Below, piece after piece: positions 8,469 through 16,754 of a DNA stretch of 64,000 nucleotides (position 1 is the stretch's first letter; each line of letters begins with the position of its first letter). The position numbers and the translations under genes were made by a program. The stretch spans positions 1-64,000 of the forward strand of contig NZ_CANKYW010000005.1 of the NCBI RefSeq assembly GCF_947488135.1, read 5' to 3'. Below the pieces are notes generated by a model, which saw nothing but the letters and a program-made list of their open reading frames with translations, made no database searches and was not told the DNA's origin. Source of the DNA: an uncultured Marivita sp. GTDB taxonomy: Bacteria; Pseudomonadota; Alphaproteobacteria; Rhodobacterales; Rhodobacteraceae.

Positions 8469-10832
8469 ATGAGCAGTTTTGATGAAATGGAGGCGTTCGA
8501 GAACGCGTCCCTCTCCGCCCGCGCAATGGCAGCGCGCCCGCAGCCCTATCTGGACGATCTCAACCCGGCGCAACGCAAGGCGGTCGAGACGTTGGATGGC
8601 CCTGTCCTCATGTTGGCGGGGGCCGGAACCGGCAAGACCAAGGCGCTGACCACCCGGATCGTGCACCTGCTGAACACGGGCCGCGCGCGTCCGAACGAGA
8701 TTCTCGCCGTGACCTTCACGAACAAGGCCGCGCGCGAGATGAAGGAACGGGTGGGACGGCTTCTGGGCCAGACGGTCGAAGGCATGCCGTGGCTCGGCAC
8801 CTTTCACTCGATCTGCGTGAAACTCCTGCGCCGCCATGCAGAACTGGTGGGGCTGAAGTCGAACTTCACCATTCTAGACACCGACGATCAGTTGCGGCTC
8901 CTCAAGCAACTCGTGTCTGCGGCGGGGATCGACGACAAGCGCTGGCCCGCGCGGCAACTCGCCGGGATCATCGACAACTGGAAGAACCGCGCGATCACCC
9001 CCGACAAGGTGCCCGCCGCCGACGGTGGCGCGTTCAACCATCAGGGTCCGAAGCTCTATGCGCTCTACCAAGCGCGGCTCAAGGAGTTGAACGCGGTGGA
9101 TTTCGGCGACCTGCTTTTGCACGTGGTTACGATCTTTCAGGCGCATCCGGATGTGCTCGACCAGTATCAGCGCTGGTTCAAATATATCCTGGTGGACGAG
9201 TATCAGGACACAAACGTCGCGCAGTATCTCTGGCTGCGGCTGCTGGCCTCGGGCCACAAGAACATCTGCTGCGTCGGCGACGATGATCAGTCGATCTATG
9301 GCTGGCGCGGGGCCGAGGTGGGCAACATCCTGCGGTTTGAAAAGGATTTCGAGGGCGCGCATGTGGTGCGGCTCGAGCAGAATTACCGCTCCACCCCGCA
9401 TATCCTTGCCGCTGCCTCGGGGGTGATTTCCGGCAATCAGGGCCGTCTAGGCAAGACGCTCTGGACCGACGCGCAGGAGGGCGAAAAGGTCCGCCTGATC
9501 GGTCATTGGGACGGTGAGGAAGAGGCCCGCTGGATCGGAGAAGAGGTCGAGGCGATGCAGTCCGGCACGCGCGGGATGCGGGCGTTTTCGCTGGATGACA
9601 TGGCGATCCTCGTGCGGGCGTCGCACCAGATGCGCGCCTTCGAGGACCGCTTCCTGACCATCGGTCTGCCCTACCGCGTGATTGGCGGCCCGCGCTTTTA
9701 CGAGCGGATGGAGATTCGCGACGCCATGGCCTATTTCCGCCTGGTCGTGTCGCCCGACGACGATCTGGCGTTCGAGCGCGTCGTGAATACCCCGAAACGC
9801 GGACTTGGCGACAAGGCGCAGCAGACAATCCAGACGGTCGCCCGCGCCAATGGTGTGTCTTTGGTCGAGGGGGCGCGGCTTGCCGTCGAACAGGGGCTGA
9901 TCAAGGGCAAGGGCGGCACCGAGCTGGGCCAGTTCGTGCGCGATCTCGACCGCTGGGGCCACATGGCCGACGACACGGACCACGCCGAGCTCGCGGGCAT
10001 CGTGCTGGATGAGTCCGGCTACACGACGATGTGGCAGAACGACAAAACGCCCGAGGCGCCGGGGCGGCTCGAAAACCTCAAGGAACTGGTCAAGGCGCTG
10101 GAGGAATTCGAGAACCTGCAGGGGTTCCTCGAGCATGTCAGCCTGATCATGGACAACGACAAGGGCGGCGATGGCGAGAAAGTGTCGATCATGACCCTGC
10201 ACGCCGCCAAGGGGCTTGAGTTTCCAGCCGTGTTCCTGCCGGGGTGGGAAGACGGCCTCTTCCCGTCGCAGCGCAGCATGGACGAATCCGGTCTCAAGGG
10301 TCTCGAAGAGGAACGCCGTCTTGCCTATGTCGGCATCACCCGCGCCGAGGAAGTCTGCACGATCTCATTCGCCGCCAACCGCCGCGTGTTCGGCCAGTGG
10401 CAATCGTCGATGCCCTCGCGCTTTATCGACGAACTTCCCGAAGAGCATGTCGAGGTTCTGACCCCGCCGGGCTTGTACGGCGGCGGTTACGGAGCGGCGG
10501 CGATGGCGTCACCGGCGGCGCAGATGATGGCGGGCTCTGACCTGCACGAAAAGGCGGCCGAGGCGAATGTCTACAATTCCCCCGGCTGGCGGCGGCTTCA
10601 GGCCCGCTCTCAGCAACGCCCCGTCAGCCAACCTTCCGAGGCGCGCAACACGGTGATCGACGCCACGGCGATCAGTTCCTACGCGCTGGGCGAACGCGTG
10701 TTTCACCAGAAATTCGGCTACGGCGCGGTGATGGGGATCGAGGGAGACAAGCTCGAGATCGAATTCGACAAGGCCGGGACAAAGAAGGTTGTCGCGCGAT
10801 TCATCTGTGCGGCAGACGACGTGCCGTTCTAG
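8469..10832 (+). CDS. uvrD: ATP-dependent DNA helicase UvrD/PcrA
   Basis: The 787-residue protein is a superfamily 1A 3'-5' helicase used in nucleotide excision and mismatch repair. Motif I is GAGTGKT (residues 51-57), the Walker B region is VDEYQDTN (about 240), QNYRST is motif IV, and GITRAEE is motif VI. The C-terminal tail (GERVFHQKFGYGAVMG onward) is the small beta-barrel that in UvrD/PcrA contacts RNA polymerase. ATG 8469 is taken as the start; a TTG three codons upstream is less likely. A LexA box lies just upstream and paired palindromes follow the stop codon. Confidence 0.97.
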   Translation: MSSFDEMEAFENASLSARAMAARPQPYLDDLNPAQRKAVETLDGPVLMLAGAGTGKTKALTTRIVHLLNTGRARPNEILAVTFTNKAAREMKERVGRLLGQTVEGMPWLGTFHSICVKLLRRHAELVGLKSNFTILDTDDQLRLLKQLVSAAGIDDKRWPARQLAGIIDNWKNRAITPDKVPAADGGAFNHQGPKLYALYQARLKELNAVDFGDLLLHVVTIFQAHPDVLDQYQRWFKYILVDEYQDTNVAQYLWLRLLASGHKNICCVGDDDQSIYGWRGAEVGNILRFEKDFEGAHVVRLEQNYRSTPHILAAASGVISGNQGRLGKTLWTDAQEGEKVRLIGHWDGEEEARWIGEEVEAMQSGTRGMRAFSLDDMAILVRASHQMRAFEDRFLTIGLPYRVIGGPRFYERMEIRDAMAYFRLVVSPDDDLAFERVVNTPKRGLGDKAQQTIQTVARANGVSLVEGARLAVEQGLIKGKGGTELGQFVRDLDRWGHMADDTDHAELAGIVLDESGYTTMWQNDKTPEAPGRLENLKELVKALEEFENLQGFLEHVSLIMDNDKGGDGEKVSIMTLHAAKGLEFPAVFLPGWEDGLFPSQRSMDESGLKGLEEERRLAYVGITRAEEVCTISFAANRRVFGQWQSSMPSRFIDELPEEHVEVLTPPGLYGGGYGAAAMASPAAQMMAGSDLHEKAAEANVYNSPGWRRLQARSQQRPVSQPSEARNTVIDATAISSYALGERVFHQKFGYGAVMGIEGDKLEIEFDKAGTKKVVARFICAADDVPF

Positions 10833-10837
10833 GCGGG

Positions 10838-10907
10838 CGGACGCGTCGACGCGTCCGGGATTTTCAGTCGACTGAAAATCCGGGGGCTCTGCCCCCGGCC
10901 TGCGGCC
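10838..10907. repeat. palindrome cluster after uvrD
   Basis: Four self-complementary units follow the stop codon: a 20-bp palindrome at 10838-10857 (CGGACGCGTCGACGCGTCCG), an adjoining 24-bp palindrome at 10858-10881 centred on GTCGAC, a GC hairpin at 10881-10897 (CGGGGGC-TCT-GCCCCCG), and GGCC-TGC-GGCC at 10897-10907. It could terminate uvrD transcription. A segment at 10911-10942 also resembles the sequence after mraY at 37486. Confidence 0.8.
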
Positions 10908-10984
10908 TCCCCCGAGGTGTTTTGGGCCCAAAGAAGCAGGGACGCGGATATTGACCGATCCGTGCCAAGAGCTTAAAGCGGTTC

Positions 10985-11037
10985 CGTGGCGATTTGTTAC
11001 CGGATTGCGGGCCACGTTAAACATGCCGCTAAAAGGT
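10985..11037 (+). promoter_or_regulatory. SAM-II riboswitch
   Basis: The sequence fits the SAM-II consensus. P1 is CGTGGC (10985-10990) paired with GCCACG (11011-11016), with the conserved GATTTG after the first strand and TTAAA after the second. The 3' segment CGCTAAAAGGT supplies the pseudoknot strand pairing with ACC at 10999-11001. SAM-II elements bind S-adenosylmethionine and repress methionine genes in alphaproteobacteria; here the gene is metZ. Confidence 0.95.
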
Positions 11038-11043
11038 CAGCCG

Positions 11044-11079
11044 AAAGCCCCTTTCGCTTGGCCGGAACGGGGCTTTTTT
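11044..11079 (+). terminator. intrinsic terminator between SAM-II element and metZ
   Basis: AAAGCCCC (11044-11051) pairs with GGGGCTTT (11069-11076) and the hairpin ends in six T residues. It begins seven bases after the riboswitch and ends 30 bases before the metZ start codon, so it can act as a regulated attenuator. Confidence 0.85.
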
Positions 11080-11108
11080 GATGGGCCGAGGCCCACGCAG
11101 GTGAAGAC

Positions 11109-12287
11109 ATGAAAGACAAGAAACCACGCACGAAACTGGTCCACGGCGGCACCAAACGCAGCCAGTGGGGCGAGGTCAGCGAAGCCATTTTCCTGACGCA
11201 GGGCTTCGTCTATGACAGCGCGGAACAGGCCGAACAACGCTTCATCAAGTCCGGCCCGGACGAATACATCTATGCCCGATACGGAAATCCGACCGTGGCC
11301 ATGTTCGAAGAGCGGATCGCGATGCTCGAAGGGACCGAGGATGCCTTCGCCACGGCCAGTGGCATGGCAGCGGTCAACGGCGCGCTGATGTCCATGCTCA
11401 AGGCGGGCGATCACCTTGTGTCGGCGCGCGCGCTCTTCGGGTCGTGTCTTTACATCGTCGAGGACATTCTGCCCCGTTTCGGTGTTGAGGTGACGCTGGT
11501 GGACGGCGCCGATCTGGACCAATGGCGGGCCGCTGTGCGCCCTGACACCAAGGCGGTATTCTTCGAATCCATGTCGAACCCCACGCTGGAACTGGTTGAT
11601 ATCGCAGGCGTTTCCGAGATTGCCCACGCGCGAGGTGCGCTCGTGGTGGTGGACAACGTCTTTTCCACGCCTGTGTTCTCGGACGCTCTGGGCCAAGGTG
11701 CGGATGTCATCATCTATTCCTCGACCAAGCATATCGACGGGCAGGGCCGCACGCTGGGCGGTGTAATCCTTGGGACGCGGGATCACATCCGCAAGGTGGT
11801 CGAACCCTTCATGAAACATACCGGCGGCTCCATGTCGCCCTTCACCGCCTGGGTGCAGCTCAAGGGGCTGGAAACGCTGGACCTTCGCGTGCGCGCGCAG
11901 GCGCAATCGGCGCAGGCCATTGCCGAGGCGCTGGATGGCCATGAGAAGCTGAACAATGTGATCTATCCCGGCCTCCCGTCACACCGACAGTCCGCCTTGG
12001 CCGAGCGGCAGCTGGGGTCGGGCGGGACTATGCTCGCGCTGGAGCTTCGGGGCGGGAAGGACGCGGCCTTCGCCTTTCTGAACGCGCTCGATGTGATCGT
12101 GATCTCGAACAATCTCGGGGATGCGAAAAGCATCGTCACCCACCCCGCCACCACCACCCATCAGCGGCTCAGTGCCGAACAGCGCGAAACGCTCGGGATA
12201 ACCGACGGTTTGGTGCGGCTTTCCGTCGGAATCGAGGACACGGGCGACCTGATCGAGGATATTCTGGCCGCGCTCGATGCCGTTTGA
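11109..12287 (+). CDS. metZ: O-succinylhomoserine sulfhydrylase
   Basis: The 392-residue PLP enzyme belongs to the Cys/Met metabolism family and makes homocysteine from O-succinylhomoserine (or O-acetylhomoserine) and sulfide. The family signature with the PLP-binding lysine is SSTKHIDGQGRTLGG, the substrate-site region YARYGNPTV lies near residue 56, and SVGIEDTGDLIEDI closes the protein. The SAM-II riboswitch upstream confirms a methionine-pathway role and favours MetZ over cystathionine enzymes. The ATG follows CAGGTGAAGAC. It is probably monocistronic; folE2 starts 120 bases on. Confidence 0.95.
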   Translation: MKDKKPRTKLVHGGTKRSQWGEVSEAIFLTQGFVYDSAEQAEQRFIKSGPDEYIYARYGNPTVAMFEERIAMLEGTEDAFATASGMAAVNGALMSMLKAGDHLVSARALFGSCLYIVEDILPRFGVEVTLVDGADLDQWRAAVRPDTKAVFFESMSNPTLELVDIAGVSEIAHARGALVVVDNVFSTPVFSDALGQGADVIIYSSTKHIDGQGRTLGGVILGTRDHIRKVVEPFMKHTGGSMSPFTAWVQLKGLETLDLRVRAQAQSAQAIAEALDGHEKLNNVIYPGLPSHRQSALAERQLGSGGTMLALELRGGKDAAFAFLNALDVIVISNNLGDAKSIVTHPATTTHQRLSAEQRETLGITDGLVRLSVGIEDTGDLIEDILAALDAV

Positions 12288-12407
12288 TCCGGGGGTTTCC
12301 CCTTAAAATTGATCTGTCTTCCGCGTTAGGACGTATGCAAGGTTAGTGGAAATGATTGGGCAGATGCTTATCTTGAGGGCATGTCCAACAGGCGAGGGGG
12401 CCTGAGT

Positions 12408-13505
12408 ATGAATATCCATACACCTGAGATCGACCGTAAACCAAGCCGTCAGGAGGCCGAGGCGGCACTGGCGCTGCTGCGTCAATGGGCGGGCAAATCG
12501 CATGACGCCGAAATCGACCTTGTCGATCCGGTGCTGCGCCGGTTGGTCGATGACGGCTCCGACACCTATCCGGTTTTGTCGCGCGACTATCCGCAGGGGT
12601 TTTCGGTCGATGAGGCGTACAAGGCGTCGATGCCTGATCTCCAGAACGGCCCCTCCGCGCTCATTCGCGGGGCCAATCGGGGCATTCAGCACGTGGGCAT
12701 TTCGAACTTCCGCCTGCCGATCAGCTATCACACCCGCGACAACGGCGATCTGACACTGGAAACCAGCGTCACCGGCACGGTCAGCCTCGATGCCGACAAA
12801 AAGGGCATCAACATGAGCCGCATCATGCGGTCCTTCTATGTTCATGCCGACAAGACCTTCAGCTTTGGCGTGATCAAGGCGGCGCTGGACGATTACAAAT
12901 CGGATCTCGACTCCTTCGACGCCCGCATCAACATGCGCCTGTCCTTCCCGATGAAGGTCGAAAGCCTGCGGTCCGGCCTGTCGGGCTACCAGTATTACGA
13001 TATCGCGCTGGAATTGGTGGACATGGGCGGCGTGCGCCGGTCGATCATGCATCTGGACTATGTCTACAGCTCGACCTGCCCCTGTTCGCTGGAACTGTCG
13101 GAACATGCCCGCCGCGAGCGCGGGCAACTGGCCACGCCGCATTCGCAGCGGTCGGTCGCGCGGATCTCGGTCGAATTGAAAGAGGGCAAATGCCTGTGGT
13201 TCGAAGACCTGATCGACATGTGCCGCCGCGCCGTGCCGACCGAAACACAGGTCATGGTCAAGCGCGAGGACGAACAGGCGTTCGCCGAACTGAACGCCGC
13301 CAACCCGATCTTCGTCGAGGACGCGGCGCGGCTCTTTGCCGAGCAGTTGCAGGCGGATCCGCGCATCGGCGATTACCGGGTGCTGGCCAGCCATCAGGAA
13401 AGCTTGCACAGCCATGACGCGGTGTCAGTCCTGACAGAAGGCGATCTTTTTGCAGCCGACAGCCTTGATCCCAAGCTGTTTTCGACGCTGTTCCACGTCG
13501 GTTGA
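12408..13505 (+). CDS. folE2: GTP cyclohydrolase FolE2 (type IB)
   Basis: This 365-residue protein is the FolE2 form of GTP cyclohydrolase I, which makes 7,8-dihydroneopterin triphosphate for folate. It is often used when zinc is short because it accepts other metals. The active-site cysteine lies in SSTCPCSLELSEH, and the family segments RGANRGIQHVGISN and RRAVPTETQVMVKREDE are present. ATG 12408 follows CGAGGGGG and gives MNIHTPE; an ATG 27 bases upstream has no comparable ribosome site. No Zur-type palindrome was seen in the 120-base upstream gap. Confidence 0.96.
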   Translation: MNIHTPEIDRKPSRQEAEAALALLRQWAGKSHDAEIDLVDPVLRRLVDDGSDTYPVLSRDYPQGFSVDEAYKASMPDLQNGPSALIRGANRGIQHVGISNFRLPISYHTRDNGDLTLETSVTGTVSLDADKKGINMSRIMRSFYVHADKTFSFGVIKAALDDYKSDLDSFDARINMRLSFPMKVESLRSGLSGYQYYDIALELVDMGGVRRSIMHLDYVYSSTCPCSLELSEHARRERGQLATPHSQRSVARISVELKEGKCLWFEDLIDMCRRAVPTETQVMVKREDEQAFAELNAANPIFVEDAARLFAEQLQADPRIGDYRVLASHQESLHSHDAVSVLTEGDLFAADSLDPKLFSTLFHVG

Positions 13506-13531
13506 CGCGCGGTTCGCAAGTTATTCAAAAG

Positions 13532-13551
13532 ACGGCGGCTTCGGCCGCCGT
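13532..13551 (+). terminator. folE2 terminator hairpin
   Basis: ACGGCGGC and GCCGCCGT form a perfect 8-bp stem around a TTCG tetraloop 26 bases after the folE2 stop. The following tract (ATTCATGTTT) is only moderately T-rich. Confidence 0.7.
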
Positions 13552-13771
13552 ATTCATGTTTGGGCGGACCACGCCCGATCCGCGCTTTGATCAAAACCGT
13601 GGCACCGTGTCCGATCGCTGGGCAATCGCGGCGCATCTTGCGCGCCATTTGTCGTCGTAATCCCACATTCGGCAGGGATCCGCAGACAGACACGCTTTCT
13701 TTACCGACGCGCAAACAGTGTGACCTACATTTGTCTGCGGGAGGAAACCGTAACGATCAACGAGGTTTCCA

Positions 13772-14017
13772 ATGTCGTTTGAACCACTGAACCTGAGCTT
13801 CGTGCGCCCCGGACTGCGATCCCGGATCGACCTCTACTTTGCGCAGAAGGGGCAGGGCTTCAATCCCTCCGCCTTTGTCCGCCCCCGGCTGCCAAGCATC
13901 CTCAGGCTCGAGGCCATGAGCGATGCCGAACTGGCGGAATTGGGATTAACCCGCGACGATATTCTGCCCTTTGTCTTCGAAGATTGTTTTGACGAAGACC
14001 TGCACTTTGATGCGTGA
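13772..14017 (+). CDS. small protein with DUF1127-like C-terminal half
   Basis: An 81-residue protein begins MSFEPLNLSFVRPGL. Its second half (RLEAMSDAELAELGLTRDD) resembles the LSDRELADIGLTRSDI helix of DUF1127/YjiS proteins, although the arginine-rich first helix is replaced by FNPSAFVRPRLPS. The C-terminus is acidic. DUF1127 proteins in Rhodobacter have RNA-related roles, but this acidic version may differ. No ribosome site stands out. Function unknown. Confidence 0.6.
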   Translation: MSFEPLNLSFVRPGLRSRIDLYFAQKGQGFNPSAFVRPRLPSILRLEAMSDAELAELGLTRDDILPFVFEDCFDEDLHFDA

Positions 14018-14042
14018 CCGCCATCCGCCTTGCTAAGGGCGG

Positions 14043-15248
14043 GTGCGCTGGGTAAGCCACGGCATCGACGTTTCGCAAAGGCCAGCCGTGCGCCCTCCGA
14101 TCCAGACAGTTTCGACCGGATGCGTCGTCGCGATTGTGGGCTTTTTCAGCTCTTTTCCCATCGTGTTGAAGGGTCTCGACGCCGTCGGGGCCACGCCCGG
14201 TCAGGCAGCATCCGGGCTGATGTTCGCGGCACTGGCGATGGGTGTCACAGGCATGGTCCTCGCGCTTTGGACGCGCCAGCCCATCAGCGTGGCCTGGTCG
14301 ACCCCGGGCGTGGCGCTTCTCGCGATCACGCCCCTTGCGGGGGCCGGGTTTTCCGAAGCGGTGTTCGGGTTCATCGTGGCAGGGCTGCTGACGCTCTTTG
14401 CCGGGCTATGGCGGCCGCTGGCACATCTGGTCACGAACATCCCGCCCGCGCTGGCGCAGGCTATGTTGGCGGGCGTGCTGGTATCGCTCTGTATCGTGCC
14501 GTTTCAGGCCTTGGCCGAAACGCCTTGGACGGCGGGGCCGATCGTGGCCACGTGGTTCGCGGCGGGCCTCGTCAACCGGCTCATCGCTGTCCCGGCCGCA
14601 GTGATTGCGGCGCTTCTGGTGGTCGGGGTGGCGACCGGGTTCGAGATCCCCTTGCCGGATGGCGCGTTCACCGCGCCCGTTCTGATGCGCCCGGAGCCGA
14701 GCCTCGCGGCCATCGTCAATATCGGACTGCCGCTTTTCCTCGTGACGATGGCCACCCAGAACGTGCCGGGGATCGCGGTTCTGCGCAGCTACGGCTACAC
14801 ACCCGCGCCGCGACCCTTGCTGGCGGCGGTCGGGGGTGCGAGCGTTCTGACCGCGCCATTCGGGGCGCCCGCGACCTGTCTTGCGGCGATCACGGCGGCG
14901 ATGTGCGCCAACCCCGACTCCCACCCTGACCCTGCGAAACGGTACTGGTCGGCGGTGGTTGCGGGCGCTGTCTATTGCCTGTTCGGCCTCTTCGCCGCAA
15001 TGATCACCGCCGTCGCTTCTGCCGCGCCGCCACTGGTCCTGGGCACGCTGGCGGGGGTTGCCCTGATCGGCGTCTTCATGAACTCGGCCAACGCGGCGCT
15101 GTCCGATGACGCCAACCGCGAGGCGGCGGCCATCACCTTTCTGACCACGGCCTCGGGCATGGCCCTCCTCGGGCTGAGCGCGGCGGTATGGGGGTTGGTG
15201 CTGGGCGGAGCGGTGTATGCGATCAAGTCGCGGATGCGCCGGTCGTGA
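14043..15248 (+). CDS. benE: BenE family benzoate/H+ symporter-like permease
   Basis: About 400 residues with ten to twelve predicted membrane segments. The segments TVSTGCVVAIVGFFSSFPIV near the start, NIPPALAQAMLAGVL at about 140 and GAPATCLAAITAAMC at about 280 are typical of BenE, a relative of the nucleobase/sulfate transporters. BenE proteins import benzoate with protons. No aromatic-degradation gene is nearby, so the true substrate is open. GTG 14043 is used as start; GTG 14088 (VRPPIQTV), preceded by AAAGG, may be the real one. Confidence 0.85.
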   Translation: MRWVSHGIDVSQRPAVRPPIQTVSTGCVVAIVGFFSSFPIVLKGLDAVGATPGQAASGLMFAALAMGVTGMVLALWTRQPISVAWSTPGVALLAITPLAGAGFSEAVFGFIVAGLLTLFAGLWRPLAHLVTNIPPALAQAMLAGVLVSLCIVPFQALAETPWTAGPIVATWFAAGLVNRLIAVPAAVIAALLVVGVATGFEIPLPDGAFTAPVLMRPEPSLAAIVNIGLPLFLVTMATQNVPGIAVLRSYGYTPAPRPLLAAVGGASVLTAPFGAPATCLAAITAAMCANPDSHPDPAKRYWSAVVAGAVYCLFGLFAAMITAVASAAPPLVLGTLAGVALIGVFMNSANAALSDDANREAAAITFLTTASGMALLGLSAAVWGLVLGGAVYAIKSRMRRS

Positions 15249-15305
15249 CCCGCTCTGCGCGCGCGATACTTGACACCCCGGCGGTCCGGGGCCAACGGTA
15301 GCGCC

Positions 15306-16754
15306 ATGTTCGACATTCGCCCCGTAGCTTACGTGATCGGCCTTCTGGTCGCTGTCCTCGGGGCGACAATGCTGTTGCCGATGCTGGTCGATCTGGCCGA
15401 GGGCCGGGGTGAATGGCACGTCTTCCTGCAAAGCTCTGTTCTGACGATGTTTTCCGGCAGCCTGATCGCGCTCGCTTCGGCCAACGGAGTGCAGGAGCGG
15501 TTGTCGATCCAGCAGACCTTCCTTTTGACCACCGGCGTCTGGGTGGCGCTGCCGATCTTCGGCGCGATCCCCTTTGTTCTCGGCGACACCGACGCCCGCT
15601 TTGTGGATGCGTTTTTCGAAGCCATGTCGGGGCTGACGACCACCGGTTCAACGGTGCTGACAGGGCTTGACGATCTGCCCAAGGGTATCCTGCTGTGGCG
15701 CGGGTTGCTGCAATGGCTGGGCGGGATCGGCATCATCGTCGTGGCGATGGTGTTCCTGCCCGAACTGCGGGTCGGCGGCATGCAAATCTTTCGCACCGAA
15801 GCCTTTGACACGATGGGCAAAATCCTGCCGCGCGCCACCGAGATCTCGGCCTCGATCTCGACCATCTACATCGCGATCACGATCGCCTGTGCGACCTGCT
15901 ACTACGTGGTCGGAATGAACTTTTTCGACGCCACCGTGCACGCGTTGACGACGGTTTCGACCGGTGGGTTTTCCAATTACGATGCCTCTTTCAGCACGTT
16001 CCAGGGCCCCGCCGAATACGTGGCCGCGGTGTTCATGATCGCCGCGGCATTGCCCTTTGTCCGCTTCGTGCAGATGACCAAGGGCAGCTATCAGGTGCTT
16101 TGGAAAGACAGCCAGATCCGCGCCTTCGTGGCGACCATCGCGGTGTTGGTTTTGGTTGCGGCTTTCACGCTGACCCAGATCTTTCCGCATCACCCCGAAC
16201 AGGCGTTCCGCGAGGCGCTGTTCAACATCGTGTCGATCATGACCGGCACGGGATATGCCAGTGTCGATTATATGGGCTGGGGGCCGTTCCTGATCTCGAT
16301 CTTCTTCTTCGTCGGCCTCATCGGCGGCTGCGCGGGATCGACCTCCTGCTCGATCAAGATCTTCCGCTACCAGCTTCTTTTTGCGTCGATCAAGGTGCAG
16401 CTCCGCAAGATCCGCTCGCCCCATGGCGTGTTCCTGCCGCGTTATGCCGGGCAGCCGGTGGGCGATGATGTCCTGAACTCGGTGATTTCGTTCTTCGTGT
16501 TCTTCGTGATTTCCTTGGGGGTGCTTTCCGTGGCCCTCGGCATGACCGGGCTCGATCTGATCACCTCGGTCTCGGGCGCGGTCTCGGCGCTGGGCAATAT
16601 CGGCCCCGGGCTTGGACCCGAGATCGGACCGGCGGGCAATTTCGCCGGGCTGAACGACACCGCCAAGTGGATGCTGTCCATCGGGATGCTTCTGGGCCGT
16701 CTCGAACTGCTCGCGGTCTACGCCATTTTCACCGTCAGTTTCTGGAGAGCCTGA
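15306..16754 (+). CDS. trkH: TrkH family potassium uptake protein
   Basis: A 482-residue membrane protein with the four-fold M1-P-M2 organisation of TrkH/KtrB potassium channels. The selectivity-filter-like loops include MSGLTTTGSTVL (about residue 113), TTVSTGGFSNYD (about 220), MTGTGYASVDY (about 316) and SALGNIGPGLGPEIG (about 430). It needs a TrkA-type NAD-binding partner, which is not in this window. The start at 15306 gives MFDIRPVAYVIG. Its stop codon overlaps the start of the next gene by one base (TGATG). Confidence 0.95.
   Translation: MFDIRPVAYVIGLLVAVLGATMLLPMLVDLAEGRGEWHVFLQSSVLTMFSGSLIALASANGVQERLSIQQTFLLTTGVWVALPIFGAIPFVLGDTDARFVDAFFEAMSGLTTTGSTVLTGLDDLPKGILLWRGLLQWLGGIGIIVVAMVFLPELRVGGMQIFRTEAFDTMGKILPRATEISASISTIYIAITIACATCYYVVGMNFFDATVHALTTVSTGGFSNYDASFSTFQGPAEYVAAVFMIAAALPFVRFVQMTKGSYQVLWKDSQIRAFVATIAVLVLVAAFTLTQIFPHHPEQAFREALFNIVSIMTGTGYASVDYMGWGPFLISIFFFVGLIGGCAGSTSCSIKIFRYQLLFASIKVQLRKIRSPHGVFLPRYAGQPVGDDVLNSVISFFVFFVISLGVLSVALGMTGLDLITSVSGAVSALGNIGPGLGPEIGPAGNFAGLNDTAKWMLSIGMLLGRLELLAVYAIFTVSFWRA

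Noticed and set aside
12288-12407. Zur operator before folE2
   Set aside because: FolE2 is often zinc-regulated, but no GTTATA-type palindrome is present in this gap.
12303-13415. 370-codon minus-strand frame opposite folE2
   Set aside because: Shadow of folE2 with no homologous features; folE2 on the plus strand has full family motifs.
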